From an uncultured Eggerthella sp. (GTDB lineage: Bacteria > Actinomycetota > Coriobacteriia > Coriobacteriales > Eggerthellaceae), in the NCBI GenBank assembly GCA_900538545.1, contig UPYK01000004.1:1-64000 (forward strand): a stretch of 64,000 nt of DNA, written 5' to 3'. Below are positions 1 to 8,044 of this stretch, one piece after another. The notes under the pieces were generated by a model, which was not told the DNA's origin, ran no database searches, and saw nothing but the letters and a program-made list of their open reading frames with translations. Position numbers and translations under genes: made by a program. How positions within the stretch are numbered: the stretch's first letter is position 1; each line of letters starts with the position of its first letter.

Positions 1-1733
1 GCCCACGTCATAGGACTTTGCATGGTGGTGAGGATGTTGTTGTTCACTTCAGTCCACATGTGGATGGTGCCGAATTGGAAGATGTCCCACGAGGTGATGG
101 AGACCGAACCCAATCCGGCGAGCACGAGCGAAAGGAATGCCGCGAAGAGCGCCGAGAGGAACGCCTGAGCTGGCCGTAAGAAATAGCCGCAGATGAATGG
201 CGCGAGCGAACCCAAGCTGATAGAGGAAGCGCAGGTAGAGAGCAGGATCGCATCTGCTTGAGAGCTTCCGTTGCGTCCGATAAAGAACCACCATATAAAA
301 GTAGCCACTACTACGAGACTGCCCACAAGGATCGCGTTATTGTTCACGAGCGCGAACCCCAGAAGTGCGAATGCGATGAGCGCCCCCAGATGCGGGATCG
401 CGAAGGCCGCAACCGCCACGATCAAAAGCGCGCCCCACAGTGCAGGTGATTCCCATCCGGGCAACAAGCTGAAATTGGAAAAGGCGACCGAGGTGATGAG
501 CACGCATCCCAAGAGCGCCAAGATGCGCAGCACGAGCGAATAACGACTTTTGATAGGGGTGCCTTCGCTGAATCCTTCGTCGTAGGCATCGTCTGCTGCG
601 GCAAAGAACGCTGGCGCTGTGCGCGACTGCTTCGCCGCCTGGCGCGCAGCCTGTTTTTCCTTGTGGCGAGCCCAGCGCCCATTGAGTGGGTAGGCTGCCT
701 GCTCTTCCTCGTTTTCAAGCGCGCGTTCTTCTTCGTCGAGATCTTCCGTGAAAGGCGCATCATCCGTGTTCGCACCGATCGCTTCACTCACAATAGCGCC
801 GAGCTTCTTCACGCCCTGCTTGGGATTGCCGAGCGCCGGCTTCGCATCGCGCGCGAACGAATGGACCGAAGGATAGCGCCCTTCCTTATCGGGGTCGAGC
901 GCGCGGAAGATCGCATCGTCCAGGTCTTCGCCAATGTCCTCCATGAGCAGCGAAGGGATCACGATCTCTGCATCGTAGATCTTATCGAGCGCTTCATCGA
1001 TCGAAGCCGCGCGGAAGGGATTTTCGCCGCGCGCGAGCATCTCATAGGTGAGGCTCGCCAGCGCCCATTGGTCGCAACGCTCGTCAAGTTCTTCACGCTC
1101 CATCTGCTCAGGAGGCATGTAGCCGATCGTGCCACCCGTGGCCACGCCGAAACCGAAACCATCAGCCAGACGCGCGAGACCGAAATCGACGACCTTGACC
1201 TGCCCCTGCGTATTGATGAGCACGTTGTCGGGCTTCACATCCAAATGGAGCACATGATTCTTGTGGGCGACCTCGATCGCGTGCGAAACCGCCTTGAACA
1301 CGGCTGCCACCATGTCCGCATCGAGCATCTCTGGGAAGTATTTCATGAGGTCGGTGAGCGAAATGCCATCAACGAGCTCCATGATGATGTAGGCCATATT
1401 GCCTTGTATCTCGAAGTCGTAGATCGAAGCGATGTTGGGGTCGTTCAGAAGCGCTGCCGTGCGCGCCTCTTCAAGCCCGGGGATCGAACTTTGCTGGGCA
1501 AAATCGGAATCGAGCATGATGCTGACCGATTCATCATTCGCATACGGGTTTTGCAGGTTGTTCAGCCCTGCGTTGATCTGCTCGACCGAAAGCGCGCGCG
1601 TTGCCGCATCTTCGAGCGGCAAGCACTTGATGGCCACCTCGCGATCGAGGCGCGTATCCCACGCCACTACGACCGTGGCGAATCCGCCCGAGCCGGCTTC
1701 GTAGGTTGGTTGATATCGATCGAGAATAAGCAC
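1..1733 (-). CDS. Ser/Thr protein kinase with C-terminal membrane region (partial, runs off the left edge)
   Basis: Reading the reverse strand from a GTG at 1733 gives an open frame of at least 577 codons that is still open at base 1. It has all Hanks-kinase landmarks: glycine loop AGSGGFATV (residues 13-21), Lys36 in VAIK, a roughly 45-residue insert before the C-helix (Glu88/89), catalytic HLDVKPDN (163-170), DFG (183-185) and MPPEQ in place of APE. A charged linker follows and then several hydrophobic segments from about residue 395, so the kinase is N-terminal and cytoplasmic and the rest is membrane embedded. The upstream larC stop (TAG, 1737-1739) is in the same frame, which forces the start to GTG1733, only 3 nt after larC; the two are probably translationally coupled. 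PknB-type PASTA repeats are not seen in the visible part. Substrates are unknown; the TxxI-rich tail encoded at 12.7-14.7 kb is one candidate (inference). Confidence 0.9.
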   Translation of the reverse strand, partial: MLILDRYQPTYEAGSGGFATVVVAWDTRLDREVAIKCLPLEDAATRALSVEQINAGLNNLQNPYANDESVSIMLDSDFAQQSSIPGLEEARTAALLNDPNIASIYDFEIQGNMAYIIMELVDGISLTDLMKYFPEMLDADMVAAVFKAVSHAIEVAHKNHVLHLDVKPDNVLINTQGQVKVVDFGLARLADGFGFGVATGGTIGYMPPEQMEREELDERCDQWALASLTYEMLARGENPFRAASIDEALDKIYDAEIVIPSLLMEDIGEDLDDAIFRALDPDKEGRYPSVHSFARDAKPALGNPKQGVKKLGAIVSEAIGANTDDAPFTEDLDEEERALENEEEQAAYPLNGRWARHKEKQAARQAAKQSRTAPAFFAAADDAYDEGFSEGTPIKSRYSLVLRILALLGCVLITSVAFSNFSLLPGWESPALWGALLIVAVAAFAIPHLGALIAFALLGFALVNNNAILVGSLVVVATFIWWFFIGRNGSSQADAILLSTCASSISLGSLAPFICGYFLRPAQAFLSALFAAFLSLVLAGLGSVSITSWDIFQFGTIHMWTEVNNNILTTMQSPMTW

Positions 1734-1736
1734 GCT

Positions 1737-2285
1737 CTAGACCACGAACTCCTGCACGTAGTGCTTGATGATGGCCGCCGAAGTGGGCGTGCACAACTCG
1801 CCTTCGAGCGCTGGCGTTGCACGCGGGATGCCCTCGAGAATAGCCGCCGTTGCAGGCGCAGGAATATCCATGAGCCCATGCGCGCACTGCACCGTGCCCT
1901 GGCCTGTTTGCACTGGTGTTGCGGTGATGCGCGTGGGCGCGAGCACGTAGAATGCCGTGCAGATAGCAAGCGCGTTACGAATGCCCGATGCGTTACCCAC
2001 TTCATGGAAGTGCGTCTCTTCAACACTGCAGCCGTGAACGCTCGCTTCGGCCTCGGCCAAGATCGCGTAAACATCGCGCACGTTCCCTTTGAGCGCATCG
2101 TCGATGGTCATCGCTTCGATCGAAGCGTTGACCTCGCCGATCGAATGATGGTGCTTATCGGAAATGGTCGTGTGATTCAGGATGTAATCGTAACGCGTGC
2201 GCTGCTCGGGGCTCATGAGCGCGAGCAGTTCATCGAGCAGGGTTGCGCGCGTTGCGCTTTTCGTAAGATCGAGATGAAGTTCCAT
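1737..2285 (-). CDS. larC: LarC1-type nickel insertion / NPN cofactor protein, short form
   Basis: 182 residues matching the N-terminal half of LarC (DUF111). The family landmarks are HHHSIGEV (residues ~45-52), VHGCSVEETHFHEVG (~83-97), TPVQTGQGTVQCAHG (~123-137), PAPAT and LCTPTSAA. In the lactate-racemase system LarC is the CTP-dependent nickel insertase that completes the nickel-pincer nucleotide. Full LarC is about 400 residues, made as LarC1 plus LarC2 through a frameshift in Lactobacillus; here the protein ends after the LarC1 portion and the next gene starts 3 nt later, so LarC2 is absent at this place. A Shine-Dalgarno GGAAAG precedes ATG2285. It is the last lar gene of the reverse-strand run aldo/keto reductase-larE-larB-larC and precedes a kinase. 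Whether a LarC1-only protein inserts nickel is open. Confidence 0.8.
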   Translation of the reverse strand: MELHLDLTKSATRATLLDELLALMSPEQRTRYDYILNHTTISDKHHHSIGEVNASIEAMTIDDALKGNVRDVYAILAEAEASVHGCSVEETHFHEVGNASGIRNALAICTAFYVLAPTRITATPVQTGQGTVQCAHGLMDIPAPATAAILEGIPRATPALEGELCTPTSAAIIKHYVQEFVV

Positions 2286-2342
2286 ATGTGTTCGCTTCTT
2301 TCCGCTGAGTATGCTTGGGTGGTTTGCTGGGTCAAAGCTGTT

Positions 2343-2382
2343 GGTCGTGCGGTCGTGTGATCGTGTGGTCGTGTGGTCGTGC
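2343..2382. repeat. Five tandem 8-bp units between larB and larC
   Basis: Five adjoining octamers of the form GGTCGTGY/GATCGTGT (first unit 2343-2350, last 2375-2382) lie in the 102-bp gap between the larB stop and the larC start. They are outside both coding regions. Tandem short units can change number by slippage and would alter the larB-larC spacing; this effect is inference. Confidence 0.75.
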
Positions 2383-2387
2383 GCCTT

Positions 2388-3173
2388 TTAGCATTCGGGC
2401 TTATCTGGCTCCTTTGCCTGCAGGTGATTGATGAGGTGAGCCTGGAATCCAGCACCGAAACCGTTGTCGATGTTCACCACGCTCACCCCGCTCGCACAGG
2501 AGTTCAGCATCGCGAGCAGTGCAGCAACGCCGCCGAAGGAAGCTCCGTACCCCACGCTGGTGGGAACCGCGAGCACCGGACAGGACACCATGCCCCCGAT
2601 CACGCTCGCGAGCGCGCCCTCCATGCCGGCAACTGCAATGACCACCTGGGCTTCCATGAGCTCATCAAGATGCGCGAGCAGCCGGTGAATGCCCGAAACT
2701 CCCACATCGTAGAGACGCACGACCTTGTTGCCGAGCGCTTCAGCCGTGAGCGCCGCCTCTTCGCTTACTGCCAGATCGCTCGTGCCTGCTGCCGCGACCA
2801 CGATCGTGCCGTTGCCTGTAGGCTTGGGCAGCGTACCCACGATCGCAAGCTGAGGGATCTCATGATAGGTAAAGCCTACTTCCGCAAAATCTGCTGCCAG
2901 CAGCGCAGCGCTTTCAGCAGAAACGCGCGTGATAAGGATGCACGTTTGGCCATTGTCGAGCAGCGACTGGCTGATACCCTTTATCTGTTCGTAGGTCTTC
3001 GAAGCACCATAGATCACTTCAGCAGCGCCTTGGCGCATCTCGCGATGATGGTCGACCTTGGCGTAGCCCAAATCGGAGAAGGGCTCTTTGCGCAGCGCAA
3101 GCAATGCGGCATCGACCGTAGTATTTCCCGCTGCAAGCTCTTCGAGCACACTGCGGATATCTTCTGCAGCCAT
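2388..3173 (-). CDS. larB: LarB, pyridinium-3,5-biscarboxylic acid mononucleotide synthase
   Basis: 261 residues from ATG3173, chosen because GAAAGGAGAGGGAATC directly precedes it; the reading frame opens further upstream without a good ribosome site. LarB carboxylates and hydrolyses nicotinate adenine dinucleotide in the first step of the nickel-pincer (NPN) cofactor pathway. The C-terminal PurE-like half is clear: IVGTLPKPTGNGTIVVAAAGTSD, with an internal glycine-rich phosphate loop, then VVIAVAGMEGALASVIGG and VPTSVGYGASFGGVAALLAMLNSCA-type ending. The N-terminal segment carries FSDLGYAKVDHHREMRQG, the usual LarB signature around the reactive site. Length agrees with the family (~245-260). 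It sits between larE and larC in one operon. Confidence 0.93.
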   Translation of the reverse strand: MAAEDIRSVLEELAAGNTTVDAALLALRKEPFSDLGYAKVDHHREMRQGAAEVIYGASKTYEQIKGISQSLLDNGQTCILITRVSAESAALLAADFAEVGFTYHEIPQLAIVGTLPKPTGNGTIVVAAAGTSDLAVSEEAALTAEALGNKVVRLYDVGVSGIHRLLAHLDELMEAQVVIAVAGMEGALASVIGGMVSCPVLAVPTSVGYGASFGGVAALLAMLNSCASGVSVVNIDNGFGAGFQAHLINHLQAKEPDKPEC

Positions 3174-3271
3174 GATTCCCTCTCCTTTCATCTTCTGCAT
3201 TCGATGATCATCGTGCGAAGCATACGCGGCGTTGTGCACCCCGCGTTCTTGCACCTCTCAAGGTTACCATG

Positions 3272-3910
3272 TTAGACACTGGTTTCGCGCTCGCGCCAGT
3301 CTTCCTGCACAAAGGATGCAAGGAGTTCAGGGGTTATCGGACAATTTGCCTCAACGCGTGTTGCGAGGCAGGAATAGTTCGGCTTATCTGCGGTGACCAG
3401 CCCCATCTTGCGTGAAAGATTACGAATGGCATCCTTCGTGAGGCCCGCTTCGCGCAGGGGTGAGTGCACGCCTAGCTCTTCGATCGCGCGAAACCCCGGA
3501 CGGCGCGCAGGATCGTCGGAAGCGTTCGTGCCGTCGATGAGCACTTCGATTCCTTCGCGGGCTGCTGCTTCTTTGATGGTGGTGAAGATGACCTTCTTGC
3601 AGTGGTAGCACCGATCGGGCGGGTTGGCGGTGACTTCAGGATGCGCGAAGATGTCGAGCGTGAGCAGGTTCGTCTCGCTGCCCAACTGATCAGCTGCCAG
3701 ACGCGCATCATCAGCTTCGAAGGCATACTGGAACGCCGTGTTCACCGTGAAGGGGCGCACTTCAGCTCCACTCGCCAACGCGCAGGCGAGCAGAAAGACC
3801 GAATCGCACCCGCCCGAATAGGCAAGTGCGACTCGTGGATGCTCGTGGAAGAAACGCCCCAGCGCTTCGGGCACGAGCGGTGCGATCTGTTCGAGATCGA
3901 GCTGTTGCAC
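3272..3910 (-). CDS. larE: LarE, ATP-dependent sulfur transferase (C-terminally short)
   Basis: 212 residues with the PP-loop SGGCDS (residues ~32-37), DRCYHCK (~98-104), LIDGTNASD (~123-131) and NYSCLATRV (~183-191). LarE activates the carboxylates of the NPN precursor and supplies sulfur. The Cys of CLATR is at the position of the sacrificial Cys in Lactobacillus LarE; together with the CxxC it gives three cysteines, the arrangement reported for LarE proteins that hold a [4Fe-4S] cluster and recycle sulfur. Usual length is ~270; this copy stops about 60 residues early, just after the catalytic region, and no continuation is apparent in the other frames before larB. It starts essentially abutting the aldo/keto reductase stop (3913), so the two are co-transcribed. 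Confidence 0.87.
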   Translation of the reverse strand: MQQLDLEQIAPLVPEALGRFFHEHPRVALAYSGGCDSVFLLACALASGAEVRPFTVNTAFQYAFEADDARLAADQLGSETNLLTLDIFAHPEVTANPPDRCYHCKKVIFTTIKEAAAREGIEVLIDGTNASDDPARRPGFRAIEELGVHSPLREAGLTKDAIRNLSRKMGLVTADKPNYSCLATRVEANCPITPELLASFVQEDWRERETSV

Positions 3911-3912
3911 GA

Positions 3913-5073
3913 CTAATCTTCGCCCAGCAGCATGTCGATCTTCGGCATCCAGGAACTGATAGCGATGTGCTGCGGACAGATCTCTTCACAGGAGCCGCAG
4001 CTCGTGCAGTTTTCGGCGGTGCGGCCGAATTTCGGCACCTCTACCTGATAATATTCGCGCGCCATATCCATGTTGTCATAGAGGAAGCGCATGTTGTACG
4101 CCGTGAAGTTATACGGGATGACGATCTTCTCGGGGCAGTATTCCACGCAGTAGTTGCAACCCGTACACGGAACGACCGAGAACTGGTTGAAGCTTTCGCG
4201 GAGCTGCTCGATAACGGCCGTGTCTTCAGCAGAAAGCATGCCGGGCTTGGCCTTTTCTGCGAACGCGATATCTTCTTGAAGCATTTCCATGCTGCTCATG
4301 CCAGAGAGTACCGTGCTTACCTCGGGCATGTTCCAGAGCCAATCGAAGGCCAGCTCGACCGGGGATTTGTCGGTTGCCTTGTCGAGTACTTCCTGTACCT
4401 TCGGCGGAAGATCGACCAAGAAGCCGCCACGCAGCGGTTCCATGATGACCACGCCAAGACCGCGCTCGGCTGCAAGCTGCAAGCCCTTGAGCCCCGCCTG
4501 GAATTCCTGATCGTAGTAGTTCAGCTGAATCTGGCAGAAATCCCAATCGGCCGCATCGAGCACCTCTTCGAAGAGCTCGAAATCGTCGTGGAAGGAGAAG
4601 CCGATGTACTTCACGCGGCCATCTTCCTTCGCCTTGATCATGCTCTCAACAGCGCCGACCTTCTTGCAGCGCTTCCAACTACCGCCGTTCAAGGAATGGA
4701 GCAGGTAGAAATCGATATGATCAGTCTGCAAGCGCTCGAGCTGCTTTGCGAGCAAGCTATCGAAATCGTTTTCGGTCTTGTACATCCAGGTGGGAGACTT
4801 GGTGGCCAGATAGACCTTGTCACGGTAGCCACCCGCCAGCGCCTGACCCACGATCTTTTCCGAGTTGCCGCCCACGTAGTTGAACGCGGTATCGATGTAG
4901 TTGATGCCGTGATCGATGGCGTAATGCACCATTTCGATGGTCTTTTCGACATCCACTTCTTCGATGCTCGTGGCGTTGCCTGCTTGGCCGCCTTCTTTCA
5001 GCGGAAGGCGCATCATGCCGAAGCCGAGCGGGCTTACCTTGCAGCCTGTTTTGCCGATCTCTCTATATTCCAT
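3913..5073 (-). CDS. Aldo/keto reductase with C-terminal 2[4Fe-4S] ferredoxin domain
   Basis: 386 residues from ATG5073 (GAAAGGAA about 10 nt upstream). The N-terminal ~290 residues form the AKR barrel with the catalytic set: Asp in YIDTAFNY, Tyr four residues on, Lys in YLATKSP and His in LLHSL. The C-terminus adds two cluster motifs, CTGCNYCVEYCP and CTSCGSCEEICP, so electrons probably pass between an NAD(P)H or organic substrate and iron-sulfur clusters. This fusion is common in anaerobes; the substrate cannot be read from sequence. It directly precedes larE, larB and larC, so it may belong to hydroxy-acid metabolism (inference from context only). A 150-bp gap separates it from the purF-like gene upstream. 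Confidence 0.92.
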   Translation of the reverse strand: MEYREIGKTGCKVSPLGFGMMRLPLKEGGQAGNATSIEEVDVEKTIEMVHYAIDHGINYIDTAFNYVGGNSEKIVGQALAGGYRDKVYLATKSPTWMYKTENDFDSLLAKQLERLQTDHIDFYLLHSLNGGSWKRCKKVGAVESMIKAKEDGRVKYIGFSFHDDFELFEEVLDAADWDFCQIQLNYYDQEFQAGLKGLQLAAERGLGVVIMEPLRGGFLVDLPPKVQEVLDKATDKSPVELAFDWLWNMPEVSTVLSGMSSMEMLQEDIAFAEKAKPGMLSAEDTAVIEQLRESFNQFSVVPCTGCNYCVEYCPEKIVIPYNFTAYNMRFLYDNMDMAREYYQVEVPKFGRTAENCTSCGSCEEICPQHIAISSWMPKIDMLLGED

Positions 5074-5224
5074 GTGCGTGATTCCTTTCAATACAGCCTC
5101 TTCATTAGTAGTTTACTACGACACCACGAGGCCGTAAGACAAGAAGTGCATGGCATCGATCGCCATGCACTATAGATTCATTGGGTTGAGCGAACGCGCG
5201 GACGAATGCGCCAGGACGAGCGGA

Positions 5225-6649
5225 CTACTCTTTGCCATTCCAGCAGTAGGTGCAGATCTTCGACGGATCGATGCCGATCGCCTCGATCATGCCCTCGAGC
5301 GATTGATAGCGCAGCGAGTCGAAGCCCATATCTTCGCAAATGGTCTTGAGCAGGCATTTTCCGCGCTCGGTCGACGCATCAGCGTACTCTTCAAGGTGCT
5401 GCTGGCCTTCATCGCCTTCGAGCTGCTGCACCACGCGGCGCGCGATCAGATCCATCTCAGATTTGTTGCTCGAGAAGTTCAAATACTTGCAGTTGAACAT
5501 GATGGGCGGGCAGGCCGAACGCATGTGCACCGCCTTCGCGCCGGAGCCATAGAGGAACTCGACCGTTTCGCGCAGTTGCGTACCGCGCACGATGGAGTCG
5601 TCCACGAACAGGAGCTCCTTGTCCTTGATGAGCTCAGGCACCGAGATTTGCTTGAGCTTCGCCACTTTGTTACGCACGTCCTGATTCTCTGGCATGAACG
5701 AACGCTGCCAGGTGGGCGTGTATTTGATGAACGGGCGGCCGAACGCGGTCTTGCTCTCAGTTGAATAGCCGATGGCGTGTGGCGTGCCCGAATCGGGGAT
5801 TCCTGCTACGTAGTCGAGCTCGGGGATACCCACTTGCTCGGCTTCGTCGCGCGCCATGACCGCACCGTTGCGGTAGCGCATGACCTCGACGTTCATGCCT
5901 TCATAGGTGGAGGTGGGATAGCCGTAGTAGGTCCAGAGGAAGGCACAGATCTTCATCTCTTCACCAGCGGGTGCGAGCGTTTCGTACCCATCGGCCGTGA
6001 TGTTCACGATCTCGGCAGGGCCCAGTTCGTAGACCGTTTCGTAATCGATCTTCTGGTAGGCGAACGACTCGAATGAAGCGCAATAGCCTTCGTGATTCTT
6101 ACCGATGAGCACCGGCAGGCGGCCGAGCCTATCGCGCGCGGCGATGATGTTGCCTTCTTCGGTCATGAGCAGCAGCGTCATGGAGCCTTCGACCTTTTCC
6201 TGCACGTGTTTGATGCCGGAAACGAAATCGTCTTCCTGGTTGATGAGCGCTGCGACCAGTTCAGTCTCGTTCACTTTGCCCGAACTCATGGCCATGAATT
6301 GGTTGCCATGATCGGCGAAGTATTCTTCTATGAGCGCGTCGGCATTGTTGATCACGCCGCAGGTGGTGAGCGCGAATACGCCTAAGTGCGAACGAACGAG
6401 CAGCGGCTGCGGATCGCTGTCGGAAATGCAGCCGATGCCGCTGGTGCCTTCGAAGGTTGCAAGGTCTTTCTCGAATTTGGTGCGGAACGGGGTGTTCTCC
6501 ACGTTGTGAATCTGGCGCTGAAAGCCGCGTTCTTTGCTGAAGATGATCATGCCCGCGCGCTTCGTTCCCAGGTGGGAGTGGTAATCCACCCCGAAGAACA
6601 CGTCCAAACTCACGTCTCTGTGCGAAACTGCACCGAAATATCCGCCCAC
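5225..6649 (-). CDS. PurF-like amidophosphoribosyltransferase homologue lacking the nucleophilic cysteine
   Basis: 474 residues from GTG6649, preceded by a near-perfect GGAGGTTTAGC ribosome site; the frame extends upstream but no homology does. The N-terminal ~230 residues have a class-II glutamine amidotransferase fold (HLGTKRAGM, VRSHLGVFALTT, SGKVNETELVAALI). The C-terminal half is a phosphoribosyltransferase with the PRPP loop LLFVDDSIVRGTQLRET. Authentic PurF begins MCG; this one begins M-G-G-Y-F-G, so the N-terminal nucleophile Cys is replaced by Gly and glutamine hydrolysis as in PurF should not be possible. It may use free ammonia or a different amine, or be regulatory. I believe similar MGG-start paralogues exist in other anaerobes. 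The final CTYCW is also typical of that subgroup. Monocistronic. Confidence 0.85.
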   Translation of the reverse strand: MGGYFGAVSHRDVSLDVFFGVDYHSHLGTKRAGMIIFSKERGFQRQIHNVENTPFRTKFEKDLATFEGTSGIGCISDSDPQPLLVRSHLGVFALTTCGVINNADALIEEYFADHGNQFMAMSSGKVNETELVAALINQEDDFVSGIKHVQEKVEGSMTLLLMTEEGNIIAARDRLGRLPVLIGKNHEGYCASFESFAYQKIDYETVYELGPAEIVNITADGYETLAPAGEEMKICAFLWTYYGYPTSTYEGMNVEVMRYRNGAVMARDEAEQVGIPELDYVAGIPDSGTPHAIGYSTESKTAFGRPFIKYTPTWQRSFMPENQDVRNKVAKLKQISVPELIKDKELLFVDDSIVRGTQLRETVEFLYGSGAKAVHMRSACPPIMFNCKYLNFSSNKSEMDLIARRVVQQLEGDEGQQHLEEYADASTERGKCLLKTICEDMGFDSLRYQSLEGMIEAIGIDPSKICTYCWNGKE

Positions 6650-6893
6650 GCTAAACCTCCAAAAACGCGCGTTGTTTCTACCTTCAAAAGTATACGCTGC
6701 TTGGCGCGGAGTGCGGGTGGTCAATAGCGGATAAATGGAGAAAAAGAAGGTGAAGTGCCCGCGGCGTTTTCGCGTGGCGGGCGCGGGTGGTATGATTACT
6801 CGCACATACCAACAAAAATTCGGTATTTTCAATGCGTACTCCAAATATCGCACTGAAGTTATCATGATTCTTAGCATACAAGGAGTAACTTTT

Positions 6894-7958
6894 ATGGCGC
6901 TTTCCATCGGTATTGTCGGACTTCCCAACGTCGGCAAATCAACGCTGTTCACCGCGCTTACTAATAAAGGGGGTTTGGCGGCGAATTATCCGTTCGCCAC
7001 CATCGAGCCGAACGTGGGTATCGTGCCCGTGCCCGATGCGCGCATGGATCGCTTGGCCGAGATCGACAACCCCGATCGCATCGTACCGGCAACCGTCGAG
7101 TTCGTGGACATTGCGGGCCTGGTCGAGGGCGCTTCGCACGGCGAAGGCTTGGGCAACCAGTTCTTGCACAACATTCGCGAAACCGACGCGATCTGCGAGG
7201 TCGTGCGCTTCTTCAGCGACCCTGATGTAGTGCATGTGGCTGGCAAGGTCGACCCCGCGAGCGATGTCGAGACCATCAAGACCGAACTTGTGCTGGCTGA
7301 TCTGGCTACGATCGAGAAGGCGAAGCCGCGCCTTGAGAAGGACGCCAAGCGTGGCAAGGATGCCGCAAAGAAGCTTGATGCCGTGCTGAAGGTGGAAGCT
7401 GGTCTGAACGAGGGCAAGCGTGCGCTGCAGCTCGATCTGACCGATGAGGAGCGAGAACTTATCTACGATCTGCATCTGCTGACCATGAAGCCGATGCTCT
7501 ACATTGCCAACGTGGATGAGGATGCGCTCGATTCCGATTTCGCCGAGATCGACGGCGTTGCACCGGTGCCGATCAGCGCGAAGGTTGAGGCGGATCTAGC
7601 AGAGCTCGATCCAGCTGAGGCTGCAGAGTATCTGGAAGCCATGGGGCTTGAGGAATCTGGCTTGGCGCGTTTGGTGCGTGAGGCATATCACCTGCTCGGC
7701 CTGCAGAGTTTCTTCACGAGTGGCCCGATGGAAGTGCGCGCTTGGACCATCCCGGTCGGCGCGAAGGCTCCTCAAGCTGCGGGCACGATCCATACGGATT
7801 TCGAGCGCGGGTTCATTAAGGCCGAGACCGCGAGCTTCGAAGACTACTCTGCCTACGATGGCGAGAAGGGCTGTCGCGATGCGGGTAAGCTTCGCCAAGA
7901 GGGCAAGGATTACGTGGTGCAAGACGGCGATATCATGCACTTCAAATTCAATGTGTAA
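6894..7958 (+). CDS. ychF: Redox-regulated ATPase/GTPase YchF (Obg family)
   Basis: 354 residues from ATG6894, chosen for the AAGGAGTAACTTTT ribosome site and because family homology begins exactly with MALSIGIVGLPNVGKST. The P-loop GLPNVGKST, switch II VDIAGLVEGASHGEGLGNQFL, and the altered G4 motif NVDE (ATP over GTP preference) are present. The C-terminal TGS domain ends YDGEKGCRDAGKLRQEGK... with VQDGDIMHFKFNV, the invariant end of YchF. The protein binds ribosomes and is linked to stress and redox responses. It is transcribed divergently from the PurF-like gene and convergently with the transporter at 8045, sharing the hairpin at 7963-8004. Confidence 0.97.
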   Translation: MALSIGIVGLPNVGKSTLFTALTNKGGLAANYPFATIEPNVGIVPVPDARMDRLAEIDNPDRIVPATVEFVDIAGLVEGASHGEGLGNQFLHNIRETDAICEVVRFFSDPDVVHVAGKVDPASDVETIKTELVLADLATIEKAKPRLEKDAKRGKDAAKKLDAVLKVEAGLNEGKRALQLDLTDEERELIYDLHLLTMKPMLYIANVDEDALDSDFAEIDGVAPVPISAKVEADLAELDPAEAAEYLEAMGLEESGLARLVREAYHLLGLQSFFTSGPMEVRAWTIPVGAKAPQAAGTIHTDFERGFIKAETASFEDYSAYDGEKGCRDAGKLRQEGKDYVVQDGDIMHFKFNV

Positions 7959-7962
7959 CTAA

Positions 7963-8004
7963 AAGCGCCCGAGGAAGGTAAACTAACGTACCGTTCGGGC
8001 GCTT
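7963..8004. terminator. Hairpin between convergent ychF and NSS transporter
   Basis: AAGCGCCCGA (7963-7972) pairs perfectly with TCGGGCGCTT (7995-8004). Read on the reverse strand the stem is followed by TTTTAG, so it best serves the transporter; on the forward strand there is no T run, but it still closes ychF. Confidence 0.75.
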
Positions 8005-8044
8005 CAACATCTCGCATCATACCACAACGCTATTACCAGTTGTT

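Noticed and set aside
663..2360. A 565-codon open frame on the forward strand
   Set aside because: It is the antisense shadow of the kinase and larC, whose reverse-strand products have full family motifs.
3826..5175. A 449-codon open frame on the forward strand
   Set aside because: Shadow of the aldo/keto reductase; no ribosome site or homology.
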